Positions 57,401-62,633 of a stretch of 64,000 nucleotides of DNA are shown one piece after another (the stretch's first letter is position 1; each line of letters begins with the position of its first letter). Under the pieces are notes generated by a model that saw only the letters and a list, made by a program, of their open reading frames with translations, was not told the DNA's origin and did no database searches. Location of the stretch: NCBI GenBank assembly GCA_030062745.1, contig CP099848.1, forward strand, positions 7,151,501 through 7,215,500. Reading direction: 5' to 3'. Made by a program: the position numbers and the translations under genes. Source of the stretch: Capitulum mitella (taxonomy: Eukaryota; Arthropoda; Thecostraca; Pollicipedomorpha; Pollicipedidae).

Positions 57401-60073
57401 CACACATATACATGCACGCGTGTGCACCCGGTTACCGGCCGGCGAGACGCGGAGGAACCTCCGCACGCGGTCACCAGGTCACCGCGGTCACGTGGTACTG
57501 TGTGGTGTCACGCAGTATCACACCAGACGGCATATCAAGGGGCACGGTAGCAAGGTTGACGGACGCAGGAGGCGCCGTGTGAGCAAACTGGCACACAACC
57601 GCACAAACACAGTCATCGCAATGTGTGTCAGTCCCACAGAAAAACGCCGTTATCGGTTATTCGTTTCGCCGTCGGATTCACTGTCCGGAAAATGTGTGAG
57701 CTGAGTCCGCTGTTTACGGTCCGGAGTCCGGACAGGTCTGGATGGCAGCATCATGCTGTTAAAGCTCCTCCGTGTCAAGACCAGTTTGCATGCAGGTCTT
57801 CGCAAGCAGAATGTTGATCCGACTATCGTTTCTTTTCATTCACTTTGCCGACAGACCAACTTGTGTGCCAACAGAGCACATCACATCTTGGATCTGGAAA
57901 TTGACGTGAAGCTCGGTATTGCGGATAACTAATCGTTCTTAGCGATGTTACAATCACACTCTGGTCTTTCTTCCTGCATGCATTTTACAGTCCTGCCTAG
58001 AGAATGCTTCGGCCTTGTTAAGCGTGCAGCATTTCGCAATGAATGTAGCTATAGACATGCTTCACGGATTATTCATGCACTGTGCTTGATAGTGGAGGCC
58101 ATTTGGGCAGTAAAGAAATAACAAGTTACCCTTTCCTATGTGGCTTGCTCCTTTGTACTTTGCAGCTGGTGAGAGTGACCCATAACCCCGCAGATAATAT
58201 GCGTGACCCAAATCCTGCAAACCTTGACAACGTCATCCCAGCAAATCAAAGCCGACATGGCGCCGCTGTTGTACGGCCGTCGTGCTGCAAACATGTCATC
58301 AGTGAACGCAAATGCCCTAACAGCATTACGCCCCAATTCGAAAATGATTGCACGACGTTGCGTGCAATTGATGACACAACTGTCATCACCGTCGCGAGTC
58401 TACATTCACCAACCGCATTCGGTGCAGCCGTTGCTGGCTTACCCCACACGTGCGCATCGCGAGGTCTCGAATCATACGGAGGCCTCCGTATCACCAGGTC
58501 ACGGACCACAGCTCCGATGAGACTCGACCTGTCCGCCGCCGGCGCGGACTCTGGAGACACCCGGCGCGCGGCCGCTGATTGCGATGGATGGTGACGGGAG
58601 CGGAGTTCAGCTGGCACGCGATTAGCGCGGCGTCGTCGGCCGCTGCCCGGATATGGGCACGACCGGCGGCCGGGCAGACGGCTGGCCGGCGCCGGCACGT
58701 CTGAGGGCGTGATGAGCAGGAGCGGCCGCCCGCGTCACGAGCGCCGAACGAAAGTGACGCGGCGGACGGGGCCGGACGTGGGCCGCGACTGCGCCGCCTG
58801 ACATGCCGTCCGCTCTCGAGTCGGGGACGACTGTGCGCGCGATGTTAATACCGCCTGCTGAGACGTGAGGTCAGGCTCGGAGCCAGAATTTTCTTCGGGG
58901 AGAGGGCCAAATGTCGAATTTTGTCATATGCCACTGGCATATGACGAATTTACAGTAAAAGCAGTAGTGTGATGTAATTCACCTCATGTTTGACGCACAG
59001 GAAAACATACGTGTGCTTTTGCAACATACAGATGATCACTATTACGTATTCCTGCGGAATTGCTATATATCTAGTGTGGACCGCTTGGCTCAGGGGAGGC
59101 ATGGCTCCCATGTCCCATCCCCCTTGGCAACGTCCCCGCCTGAGGTGCTCTTGGAGGACGTGGCACGCTACTGTTTTGATAGCGCGCCGTACGCGGGCGA
59201 TACAGCAGGTTCCAACTCTGGCTGCGAAGCCAGGGATGACAGCACCATGTTGTACACTACCAAGAGGGTACAGACGCCACCTGAAGACATGGTGTGTGTC
59301 AAATGGCCGAGGGGCGCCCCTCTACGGCGCCGGCCCACCGCCAAGCTGACCGCACCCGCTGCACTGGCGAGGTCGCGGCCCCACCGCAGGCTCAGGTGCA
59401 GACAGGAGCGTATCATCCGCCGCCGGCGCCGGCCAAGTGGCCGGGTTCGATGTCAGACGGTTTAATCGGCTCCAGACAGGCCGACAGTGATGGCGGCACG
59501 GCAGCCGCCAGCCGCGCCAGACGTAAAAGCCTGGCGCCGAACCAGCCGGAGGGCGCCGCCGCGCCGCCAGACGGAGCGGCGGAGGTCACAGGACGCGGAT
59601 ACGAGGCGGAGAGCAGCAACAGTGTTCCCCGGGCCCGAAAACTGTCCAGGATTTCTCATAGAAGCGGTCCGGAACGAAGGCGTCAGGGGTCTTGTCCCCG
59701 CTTTAGTGAAAACATTGCCTCATTTCCTTCATGAAAGACATTGATTACCGAATGACAGTACTCAAATTTGTCATCGCTGTCTCCACATTTTGCGTGATTC
59801 CGTAAACAACATGTCAGACGTCACAGACTCATCTGTGGACACCATGAAGAACCTGAAATCAGTCAGTCACCGTTCCGCCGCGGTGACGGCGGCGGCGCGC
59901 GGTACTCACAGGATGGTGGTGTCGGCCGGCACACGCGGCAGGTGCTTGAGCCCCAGGAACATGCAGCGCACCGTGGTGCGGAAACAAAGGCAGCGCGGCG
60001 GACAGTCGGTCTGCGCCCAGGCGGCCGGCACCAGGGCCAGCAGCAGCAGCGTGGCCGCCCTCACCGCCCACAT
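4653..60073 (-). CDS. Pxn: Peroxidasin (whole coding span, 23 exons)
   Basis: Secreted multidomain haem peroxidase. Known family members act in basement membrane, where they use H2O2 and bromide to form sulfilimine cross-links in collagen IV. Joined exons give 1503 residues, close to other peroxidasins. Order: signal peptide 1-20; LRRNT about 24-55; five 24-residue LRRs 55-175; LRRCT to about 229; Ig1 about 231-322; unusual charged linker about 323-418; Ig2, Ig3 and Ig4 to about 699; peroxidase about 780-1390; coiled coil about 1440-1475. Catalytic residues are intact: haem-linking Asp899, distal His900, Asp901 for calcium, Arg1050, Glu1053 and proximal His about 1147. All junctions have GT/AG and compatible phase. 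The family call is very secure; exact edges are read by eye. UTRs are not defined. No VWC domain was found. Confidence 0.95.
5192..5322. mobile_element. Short inverted-repeat element, family B copy 2 (decayed)
   Basis: Shares CTAATGCTAA, AAAAGTGGGGGTC and CCCCTCAGGA with the copy at 33274-33484, in the same order. Ends are degraded (GGCCTGGACGGAGAT and CGCTAGCC). It lies in peroxidasin intron 22, with its right end 71 bp from the exon 22 donor. Confidence 0.45.
5394..6454 (-). CDS. Pxn: Peroxidasin exon 22: catalytic core
   Basis: The largest exon (1061 nt). It begins [15 protein letters not shown] with the catalytic Arg and ester-linked Glu. It continues with [35 protein letters not shown] and AFRFGHGLV (proximal His), then [14 protein letters not shown] [14 protein letters not shown]. 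It ends [14 protein letters not shown] at a GTACGG donor. Reading through that donor would stop 15 nt later (TGA at 5377-5379), which would give a shorter C-terminus. Confidence 0.95.
6725..6891 (-). CDS. Pxn: Peroxidasin exon 21: peroxidase domain
   Basis: Encodes [20 protein letters not shown], then [15 protein letters not shown], ending in [16 protein letters not shown]. The acceptor is CATCCCCAG and the donor GTGAGAA. Phase 0 in and phase 2 out. Confidence 0.94.
7624..7816 (-). CDS. Pxn: Peroxidasin exon 20: calcium-loop region
   Basis: Encodes [20 protein letters not shown] and then [17 protein letters not shown]. The SSFIDGS segment corresponds to the calcium-binding loop of the family, in which Phe, Asp and Ser are conserved. 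The donor is GTGAGCC and the exon exits in phase 0. It lies in frame with exon 21, which continues with IYGNTE. Confidence 0.94.
8140..8345. repeat. Degenerate CACTGACCTGTCACTG repeats in intron 19
   Basis: Loose repeats of 'ACTGNCCTGTCACTGNNCCAAGGATC' type run from about 8140 up to the exon 19 donor. Units vary in length. Confidence 0.45.
8346..8553 (-). CDS. Pxn: Peroxidasin exon 19: distal His and haem Asp
   Basis: Contains [13 protein letters not shown]. By comparison with myeloperoxidase, the first Asp of DHD is the ester-linked haem residue, the His is the distal catalytic residue and the next Asp contacts calcium. The acceptor is CCGCCAAAG and the donor GTTAGTG. Phase 1 in and phase 2 out. 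Confidence 0.95.
8554..9046. other. Peroxidasin intron 18
   Basis: No gene or repeat recognised. An in-frame extension leftwards from exon 19 sequence with a possible signal-like start is intron read-through. Confidence 0.5.
9047..9280 (-). CDS. Pxn: Peroxidasin exon 18: start of peroxidase domain
   Basis: Encodes [20 protein letters not shown], then CYS-containing segments ending in [19 protein letters not shown]. The (F/Y)R(S/T)xDGTCNN motif marks the N-terminus of the animal haem-peroxidase domain. It ends NTPRG at a GTGAGC donor. Confidence 0.95.
9516..9625 (-). CDS. Pxn: Peroxidasin exon 17: pre-peroxidase segment
   Basis: Encodes [20 protein letters not shown] and then [16 protein letters not shown], corresponding to the conserved helix before the catalytic domain. 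The donor is GTAAGCC. Phase 2 in and phase 1 out. Confidence 0.92.
9931..10046 (-). CDS. Pxn: Peroxidasin exon 16: Ig-peroxidase linker helix
   Basis: Encodes [20 protein letters not shown] and then [19 protein letters not shown]. This matches the helical segment between the last Ig and the peroxidase domain of the family. The acceptor was selected for phase 0 (GTCAG before GGA); an alternative AG lies 4 nt upstream but breaks the frame. The donor is GTATGG. Confidence 0.9.
10341..10470 (-). CDS. Pxn: Peroxidasin exon 15: second half of Ig4
   Basis: Encodes [20 protein letters not shown], then [20 protein letters not shown]. The DAGVYEC motif closes Ig4. The acceptor is TTGGTGTTCAG and the donor GTCAGCG, phase 0 out. 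This ends the Ig region. Confidence 0.92.
10794..10945 (-). CDS. Pxn: Peroxidasin exon 14: first half of Ig4
   Basis: Encodes [20 protein letters not shown], then [20 protein letters not shown]. This is the usual C...W pattern of an I-set domain. The acceptor GTCTGCCCAG is strong and the donor is GTCAGG. Phase 0 in and phase 2 out. Confidence 0.92.
11305..11420 (-). CDS. Pxn: Peroxidasin exon 13: second half of Ig3
   Basis: Encodes [20 protein letters not shown] and [19 protein letters not shown], the second cysteine half of Ig3. The acceptor is CCTCCCCAG and the donor GTGAGTCAG. It exits in phase 0. Confidence 0.92.
11636..11700. repeat. Short duplication in intron 12
   Basis: Two near-identical copies of TGAGTCGCGCYTGGCAGAAG with TGTTCCA following, about 33-35 bp apart. 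Confidence 0.75.
11931..12092 (-). CDS. Pxn: Peroxidasin exon 12: first half of Ig3
   Basis: Encodes [20 protein letters not shown], then [20 protein letters not shown], with the Ig cysteine and tryptophan. The acceptor is CGGCCCTCAG and the donor GTGAGCG. Phase 1 in and phase 1 out. Confidence 0.92.
12134..12292. repeat. Imperfect 27-bp repeat in intron 11
   Basis: Five or so units of GATAGTGATGCGGTACGACA plus GAATGGC. The array begins about 40 bp upstream of the exon 12 acceptor. Confidence 0.7.
12471..12600 (-). CDS. Pxn: Peroxidasin exon 11: second half of Ig2
   Basis: Encodes [20 protein letters not shown], then [16 protein letters not shown], the DAGxYxC half of an I-set Ig domain. 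Phase 0 in and phase 1 out. The donor GTCAGT is chosen because it gives the correct phase for exon 12. Confidence 0.92.
12980..13131 (-). CDS. Pxn: Peroxidasin exon 10: first half of Ig2
   Basis: Encodes [20 protein letters not shown] followed by [19 protein letters not shown], giving the first Ig2 cysteine and tryptophan. The acceptor is CTCCTGCAG and the donor GTACGG. It exits in phase 0. Confidence 0.92.
13495..13943 (-). CDS. Pxn: Peroxidasin exon 9: second half of Ig1 plus charged linker
   Basis: Encodes the second half of Ig1 ([20 protein letters not shown]) and then about 95 residues that are not Ig-like. The linker is proline and alanine-rich at first, then strongly acidic ([13 protein letters not shown]), then basic and Arg-rich ([13 protein letters not shown]). 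I know of no comparable segment in the vertebrate protein between Ig1 and Ig2. The donor used is GTGAGTCGG, which joins in frame to exon 10 (A+GC gives Ser). An internal shorter splice form cannot be excluded. Confidence 0.85.
14509..14626 (-). CDS. Pxn: Peroxidasin exon 8: first half of Ig1
   Basis: Encodes [20 protein letters not shown], then the first Ig cysteine and tryptophan ([18 protein letters not shown]). The acceptor ends in CTCGTTCCAG. A 27-bp minisatellite array directly abuts this acceptor, so the pyrimidine tract is built from repeat sequence. The donor is GTGACT, weaker than the other donors. Confidence 0.93.
14642..14830. repeat. 27-bp minisatellite, 7 copies
   Basis: Unit GAGGTCATCCGAGGACGAG plus TCCCAGAG, seven copies in exact 27-bp register with few substitutions. 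A partial degenerate unit (14629-14641) runs up to the acceptor of peroxidasin exon 8. Confidence 0.95.
14871..14897. repeat. Perfect inverted repeat, 12-bp arms, 3-nt loop
   Basis: CCTCACCAATAA, AAC, then TTATTGGTGAGG. It shares the ACCAATAAAACT core with the larger palindrome 22 bp to the right. Confidence 0.9.
14920..14960. repeat. Perfect inverted repeat, 20-bp arms, 1-nt centre
   Basis: The left arm begins TCTCGCGCAGTTTTATTGGT and the right arm is its exact complement, with one A between. Such a 41-bp palindrome is a strong hairpin candidate in intron 7. Confidence 0.93.
15000..16153. other. Distal part of peroxidasin intron 7
   Basis: Beyond the palindromes I see no gene or repeat. 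Confidence 0.5.
16154..16317 (-). CDS. Pxn: Peroxidasin exon 7: LRRCT cap
   Basis: A 164-nt exon encoding the LRR C-terminal capping motif: [20 protein letters not shown], then a CQEP-like segment with the remaining cysteines. It enters in phase 2 and leaves in phase 1. The donor is GTGAGTTGG. Confidence 0.93.
17004..17075 (-). CDS. Pxn: Peroxidasin exon 6: LRR5
   Basis: The fifth 72-nt LRR exon, encoding [18 protein letters not shown] and ending SLKRL. Its donor is GTGAGTACG. It sits inside a GC-rich stretch, but the FLHNN core is unmistakable. Confidence 0.93.
17716..17787 (-). CDS. Pxn: Peroxidasin exon 5: LRR4
   Basis: A 72-nt, phase 2-2 exon encoding [18 protein letters not shown] and the end of the repeat. 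YLHxN is the usual start of this repeat in the family. The donor is GTGAGTATG. Confidence 0.93.
19555..19626 (-). CDS. Pxn: Peroxidasin exon 4: LRR3
   Basis: A 72-nt exon in the same phase as its neighbours, encoding [18 protein letters not shown] and the end of the repeat. The donor is GTAAGTAT. Base composition is more AT-rich than the other LRR exons, but the reading frame is intact. Confidence 0.92.
20041..20145. repeat. Purine-rich tract
   Basis: About 100 bp almost entirely of A and G on the plus strand (AAGAAGGAAAGG, AAAAGAAAGAGAGGGAGAGA). It lies in intron 3, so the transcript carries a long polypyrimidine stretch there. Confidence 0.7.
21239..21310 (-). CDS. Pxn: Peroxidasin exon 3: LRR2
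   Basis: A 72-nt, phase 2-2 exon encoding [18 protein letters not shown] and six further residues, the second LRR. The LLNNN core is characteristic of peroxidasin LRR2. The acceptor is CATTTCAG and the donor GTGAG. Confidence 0.94.
21848..21907. repeat. Two-copy 29-bp tandem duplication in intron 2
   Basis: GACGCGGCAACACTGCAGTG plus AAAGCG occurs twice in succession. Confidence 0.85.
22272..22343 (-). CDS. Pxn: Peroxidasin exon 2: LRR1
   Basis: A 72-nt exon, phase 2 in and out, encoding one 24-residue leucine-rich repeat ([13 protein letters not shown]...LNTL). The acceptor CTTCCAG and donor GTGAGT are both good. A run of about 14 C on the transcribed strand begins about 15 nt past the donor. 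Confidence 0.93.
25540..25807 (+). mobile_element. Possible tRNA-derived SINE
   Basis: GGTTCGAGTTCC at about 25580 matches the tRNA B box with one change. A weak A-box-like TAGCGCTGATC lies about 30 bp upstream. After a body of about 120 bp there is a TTAC-rich simple-sequence tail (about 25707-25803). Promoter, body and tail in this order is the SINE layout, but no second copy or target duplication was seen. Confidence 0.35.
30283..30651 (+). mobile_element. hAT-like MITE family A, copy 1
   Basis: Starts CAGGGACGTAGCCA and ends TGGCTACGTGTCAG, flanked by AGAATGTG on both sides (30275-30282 and 30652-30659). The interior is clearly related to copies at 37252 and 58872 (shared phrases TCTACACTAGAT, TTTGACATTTGGCCC). 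It contains a long TA microsatellite. Confidence 0.85.
30381..30492. repeat. TA microsatellite
   Basis: About 50 bp of pure TA followed by interrupted TATATG/TACATA units, inside MITE family A copy 1. The homologous place in copy 2 has only ACATATATG. Confidence 0.95.
33274..33484. mobile_element. Short inverted-repeat element, family B copy 1
   Basis: 211 bp bounded by a perfect 12-bp inverted repeat: GGCTGGAGATCC at the left and GGATCTCCAGCC at the right. Inside, CTAATGCTAA and AAAAGTGGGGGTC are shared with 5192-5322. No target duplication was resolved. Confidence 0.55.
36940..37018. repeat. Degenerate CAGACAGC repeats
   Basis: Loose tandem runs of CAGACAGCCGACAGACTAAC type. A second, longer block lies at 37604-37810, on the other side of MITE copy 2. 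Confidence 0.6.
37252..37517 (+). mobile_element. hAT-like MITE family A, copy 2
   Basis: 266 bp with ends CAGGGACGTAGCCA and TGGCTACGTTCCTG (13 of 14 positions complementary). The flanks TTTGTGAC and TTTGCAAC agree at 6 of 8 bases, consistent with an aged target duplication. The interior matches copy 1 without its TA expansion. Confidence 0.83.
37604..37810. repeat. Degenerate GACAGACCGGCA repeats
   Basis: Many imperfect GGCAGACAG and GACAGACCGG units, ending near GACGTGCCGGTCTGC. Long open frames on both strands here derive from the repeat. Confidence 0.65.
46028..47228. mobile_element. piggyBac-like non-autonomous element
   Basis: 1201-bp element bounded by TTAA at 46024-46027 and 47229-47232. 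Ends are inverted: CCCTATTTCCGG on the left and CCGGGAATAGGG on the right. TTAA plus CCCTA ends are typical of piggyBac. The interior is AT-rich non-coding sequence with phrases such as TATAACTCCGTTGC and runs of 10-11 C near both ends. No transposase frame is present. Confidence 0.8.
47469..48107. repeat. 32-bp minisatellite, about 20 copies
   Basis: Unit AGTCTATACTGACCGGCGCT plus CACTCGATCTAC. Copies on the left (to about 47810) are near identical, while those on the right are increasingly diverged and vary in length (29-32 bp). Confidence 0.93.
50238..50412. repeat. Imperfect 17-18-bp repeat
   Basis: About ten units built on CCGTCCTCCCAGCAGGGG with variable last bases. The open frames here come from this repeat. 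Confidence 0.75.
53668..53832. mobile_element. Possible decayed relative of MITE family A
   Basis: The right end, read on the minus strand, is GGCCGTAGCCGGGGTGGGGG, close to the family start GGGACGTAGCCAGGGGG. The left end, CAGTTAGGGGCGCGG, is only loosely similar. No target duplication was found. Confidence 0.35.
54602..54745. repeat. 55-bp tandem repeat, about 2.6 copies
   Basis: Unit starts TCTCAGGCGGGCAGTGGCG. Copies at 54602, 54657 and 54712 (partial) differ by only a few bases, so the duplication is recent. It lies in a GC-rich island. Confidence 0.9.
58872..59138 (-). mobile_element. hAT-like MITE family A, copy 3 (reversed)
   Basis: A reverse-complement relative of copies 1 and 2: AGAGGGCCAAATGTC, GGAATTGCTATATA and CTAGTGTGGACCGCTTGG all align. 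Ends are decayed (CAGGCTCGGAGCC and TTGGCAACGTCCC). Flanks CGTGAGGT and CCTGAGGT agree at 7 of 8 bases. It carries a private hairpin, GTCATATGCC-ACT-GGCATATGAC (58923-58945). Confidence 0.72.
59910..60073 (-). CDS. Pxn: Peroxidasin exon 1: signal peptide and LRRNT
   Basis: Start codon at 60073-60071 with G at -3. The first 20 residues are a typical secretion signal ([20 protein letters not shown]), followed by the LRR N-terminal cap with the CPxxCxC...C cysteine pattern (CPPRCLCF...VRCMF). The exon ends in phase 2 at a GTGAGT donor. The next coding exon is about 37.6 kb away, so this exon was placed by domain content and phase. It completes the leucine codon that opens LRR1. Confidence 0.9.
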
Positions 60074-60382
60074 TGCGACTCTCGGTGCCAGTCTGAGGTC
60101 GGTGGCGGTCAGCCCAGCGGTTCTAGCGCATCGCCGGCCGGCGGGCGCGCGGGTTTGTCCGGAGCACGTGCGGGCGGCCGGGTGGCGACGAGAGCGCCAC
60201 CTTTGCGCACGGCCGGCGGCTCGGCGGCGACTGATTCGGGCCGCGCAAAGCTCGGAGAGATGGACGCAACAGGTCCGTTCAGCTGATCGGAAGATTTGGT
60301 GGTGCTGCCACCTATTGCCAGTATTTTAAGCTCTAGTTCGTGGTTTGTGTTCTCTCCAAGCCTCAGAAATACACCCATGTCA

Positions 60383-60515
60383 CAGGCGCGGGAGCCATGG
60401 AACCATGACCCCCCGACTTTTTTAAATTTAACATTGGCCCAATGGACGCTGGCTGCAAAGAATGGACCCGAAGTGCTTCTCGGCCCCCAGCTAAAGAGGA
60501 GTTCCCGTGCCCCTG
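60383..60515. mobile_element. Possible short hAT-like remnant
   Basis: Ends CAGGCGCGGGAGCC and TTCCCGTGCCCCTG are roughly inverted. Offsetting by one base gives flanks CCCATGTC and CCCGTGTG (6 of 8). An internal CGACTTTTTTAAA block resembles CAACTTTTTTAAA at 53727-53739. Confidence 0.3.
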
Positions 60516-61287
60516 CCCGTGTGTGAACTTGCCATAGTAGTATTTCGTGTCCCTTTCTTGTCATATGTCTTTTTCGTTCAAACCGAACTGTAAGAGATTT
60601 CCCTTCCATACAGATGGAAAATAGTCACAGAACAGTTGTCCCTTTATGTGTGATGAAATGAGGTTAAACTCCAGACAGAAGTGGAACATGTTTTCGAAAG
60701 TTATTGGGAGTTACGTGTACCAGGGGCGGTGCCACGGATTTCTGACTGTGGGGCGCAGCCCAGACGATGACCTCTCAAAAGGAGACCCCTCCTGAAAGCT
60801 GGGCTTCTCCCCAGAGCTGGAACACTTCATTTTGCGATCTATATCATTCTTACAATAGAGAAACCTGTTGCGTATCGGGCCGAAATGACAGTAAATTGAC
60901 AATCCCCTGCAGAAAATTTTCCGTCTTACATTACAAAACAAATCGCCGAAAAAGGAAGCTTTACCAGAGTTAATTCGAAGTTAAATGTCGCCGGCAAAAT
61001 TATGCCATAAATTTCGCTGTACTGTACACCGGATTTCAAATCTCTGTTGAAGTCTGGTTGTTCGTTAAAATTACTTAGGCCCTGTTCATAATCGGCTGTC
61101 AGCCTCTGGCAGTGTGGAGTACACTCCGCCCCATACCACTGGGCTGATGGATGCGTTCAGTATCAGCTGCCAAGATAAAGCAACCGTACAGATGTGCCGC
61201 TCAAGGCCCATTTTTGACAGCGAAGTAGAGCGTGAGCTCGAAATACAAAGGAGACTGAGATAAACAGTAAGATAATTGTACAAGAAT

Positions 61288-61648
61288 CAGACTTGTGCTC
61301 TGATTCCGAGTTATCCCCCTTCACCACGCCTCTTGTCACCCGACCCTCCGGCAGGCCAGCCCCTGTAGCGTGGGTGGATACAGGGAGAGAAGTTAATGTT
61401 ATGCAAGTTCTCTCACGTACTGCACTTTAAGCAGTCGTTTTCGTTGGCATTCTTAACAGCATTTAGCAGACATTTTATTGACTGTTTACACTTTCGCAGA
61501 ACAGCCACTTGAGCAGCACATGGGAGAACTCTGTTTGTATAACCTTTCCTTTCTATATCCGCCCTTGTTAGATGGGCTGACCTGTGAAACGGTCAAACGA
61601 CGGGTGATGTAGCGAAGGGGGATAACTCGGAATCAGAGCACCAGTCTG
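61288..61648. mobile_element. hAT-like MITE with 8-bp target duplication
   Basis: Terminal inverted repeats of about 35 bp start CAGACT(T/G)GTGCTCTGAT and run to the CCCCCTTC block, with one mismatch in the core. The element is flanked by ACAAGAAT on both sides (61280-61287 and 61649-61656). An 8-bp duplication and CAG ends are hallmarks of hAT transposition. There is no transposase reading frame in 361 bp, so it is non-autonomous. Confidence 0.88.
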
Positions 61649-62351
61649 ACAAGAATACAGGACCGCAGTGCGGCACGTACTTCCCCGCAGCAACGGCACT
61701 GGCGGTTTGTTGGCAGAAGTGCGGCATCATCTAACATGACGTAAAAATATCTCATCGACCTCTCAAAGGATCAGGCTCTTTGAATTCGTCTGATAACACA
61801 ACAGCCGAATCTGAACAGGGTCTAAGCTTCCAGAATACCTCCTAGTGCAAAATAATTTCACAATTATATTTCATGTCACGAGTTACGATTATTGTGGGGT
61901 ACTGGGTACTGGCAGTATCCCGCTCAAACGACTGACGTTCTGTGCGAATCCATATTTCTTGCTCCTTTGGAATGCCGCTCACGATGCCCAGCTTACGATG
62001 AAGGGGCAGATATTACCAAAACAGAAAACCTTTCTCTCCAACGAATTAGTTGACAAAGACGACAGAAATGTTGGATGTTGGCTTAAGCAATGGTGACACC
62101 AACAAATTTCGGTTTGCTGCCCTCATTACGAGTGCGACCTGGCGTGGCCTGTGACATGTCCCGATGAGTACGGCAGTCCGAAAATTATTGACGCTGCATA
62201 AGGCCTCGTCATGAGCGCTGTGTACGATGAGCACTGCGTATAACACAGCAAAGAGGCGAAACCGACACAGTATAAGCAAAAGATGAAATATGCGGTCTTG
62301 GGCGTAACCCATCGCCGTAAAATAAATATGACGAGTGCGCTGAAGGAGCCC

Positions 62352-62357
62352 TATAAA
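62352..62357 (+). promoter_or_regulatory. Possible TATA box for PPP1R36
   Basis: TATAAA within CCTATAAACA, 277 bp upstream of the proposed start codon. A single motif match in AT-rich sequence, with no initiator evident; treat as a weak candidate. Confidence 0.2.
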
Positions 62358-62633
62358 CAAGGGCATGCTTTTCCAGTTTTCCGTTCCTTTAATAAATTGC
62401 CCTTCTTAAAAAGGTAACAACCCATGGAATTCCACTTTCGACTCATCCATTCTACATTCCTACTTCCACTGCCTTCACTTCATACATTCACTTTGTAGTA
62501 ACAACGCGCTCATGGATTTATCGCGACCGAAACAAACAGCATTCTGCAAGGACGAACGATTCACAGTTTAGAAACCTGAACGCAGCAGATAAAAATTCCT
62601 CCTCTTACCGAAAGTGCATTTCCTCGCCAAGCA

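Larger units (their letters stand above)
22344..59909. other. Peroxidasin intron 1 (37.6 kb)
   Basis: Holds all three MITE family A copies, family B copy 1, the piggyBac-like element, the SINE candidate and most minisatellites. Between AT-rich stretches lie GC-rich islands at roughly 23640-24230, 26000-27480, 27640-27990, 28800-29460, 34450-34960, 35930-36500, 39480-39830, 50930-51190, 53000-53460, 54300-55120, 55730-56350 and 58540-58810. No nested gene was convincing. The stretches 22344-23630, 24240-25530, 31000-33270 and 40000-45800 show nothing specific to me. Confidence 0.7.
60074..62633. other. Divergent intergenic region between Pxn and PPP1R36
   Basis: 2560 bp separating two start codons that point away from each other. 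The first 210 bp next to peroxidasin are GC and CpG-rich, which suits a CpG-island-like promoter. The middle is AT-rich and carries a 361-bp hAT-like element (61288-61648) and a possible 133-bp one (60383-60515). No gene was recognised in it. Confidence 0.7.

Noticed and set aside
60716..60800. CAGGGGCGGTGCCACGG as a further hAT-like element end
   Set aside because: No matching inverted end or target duplication found nearby.
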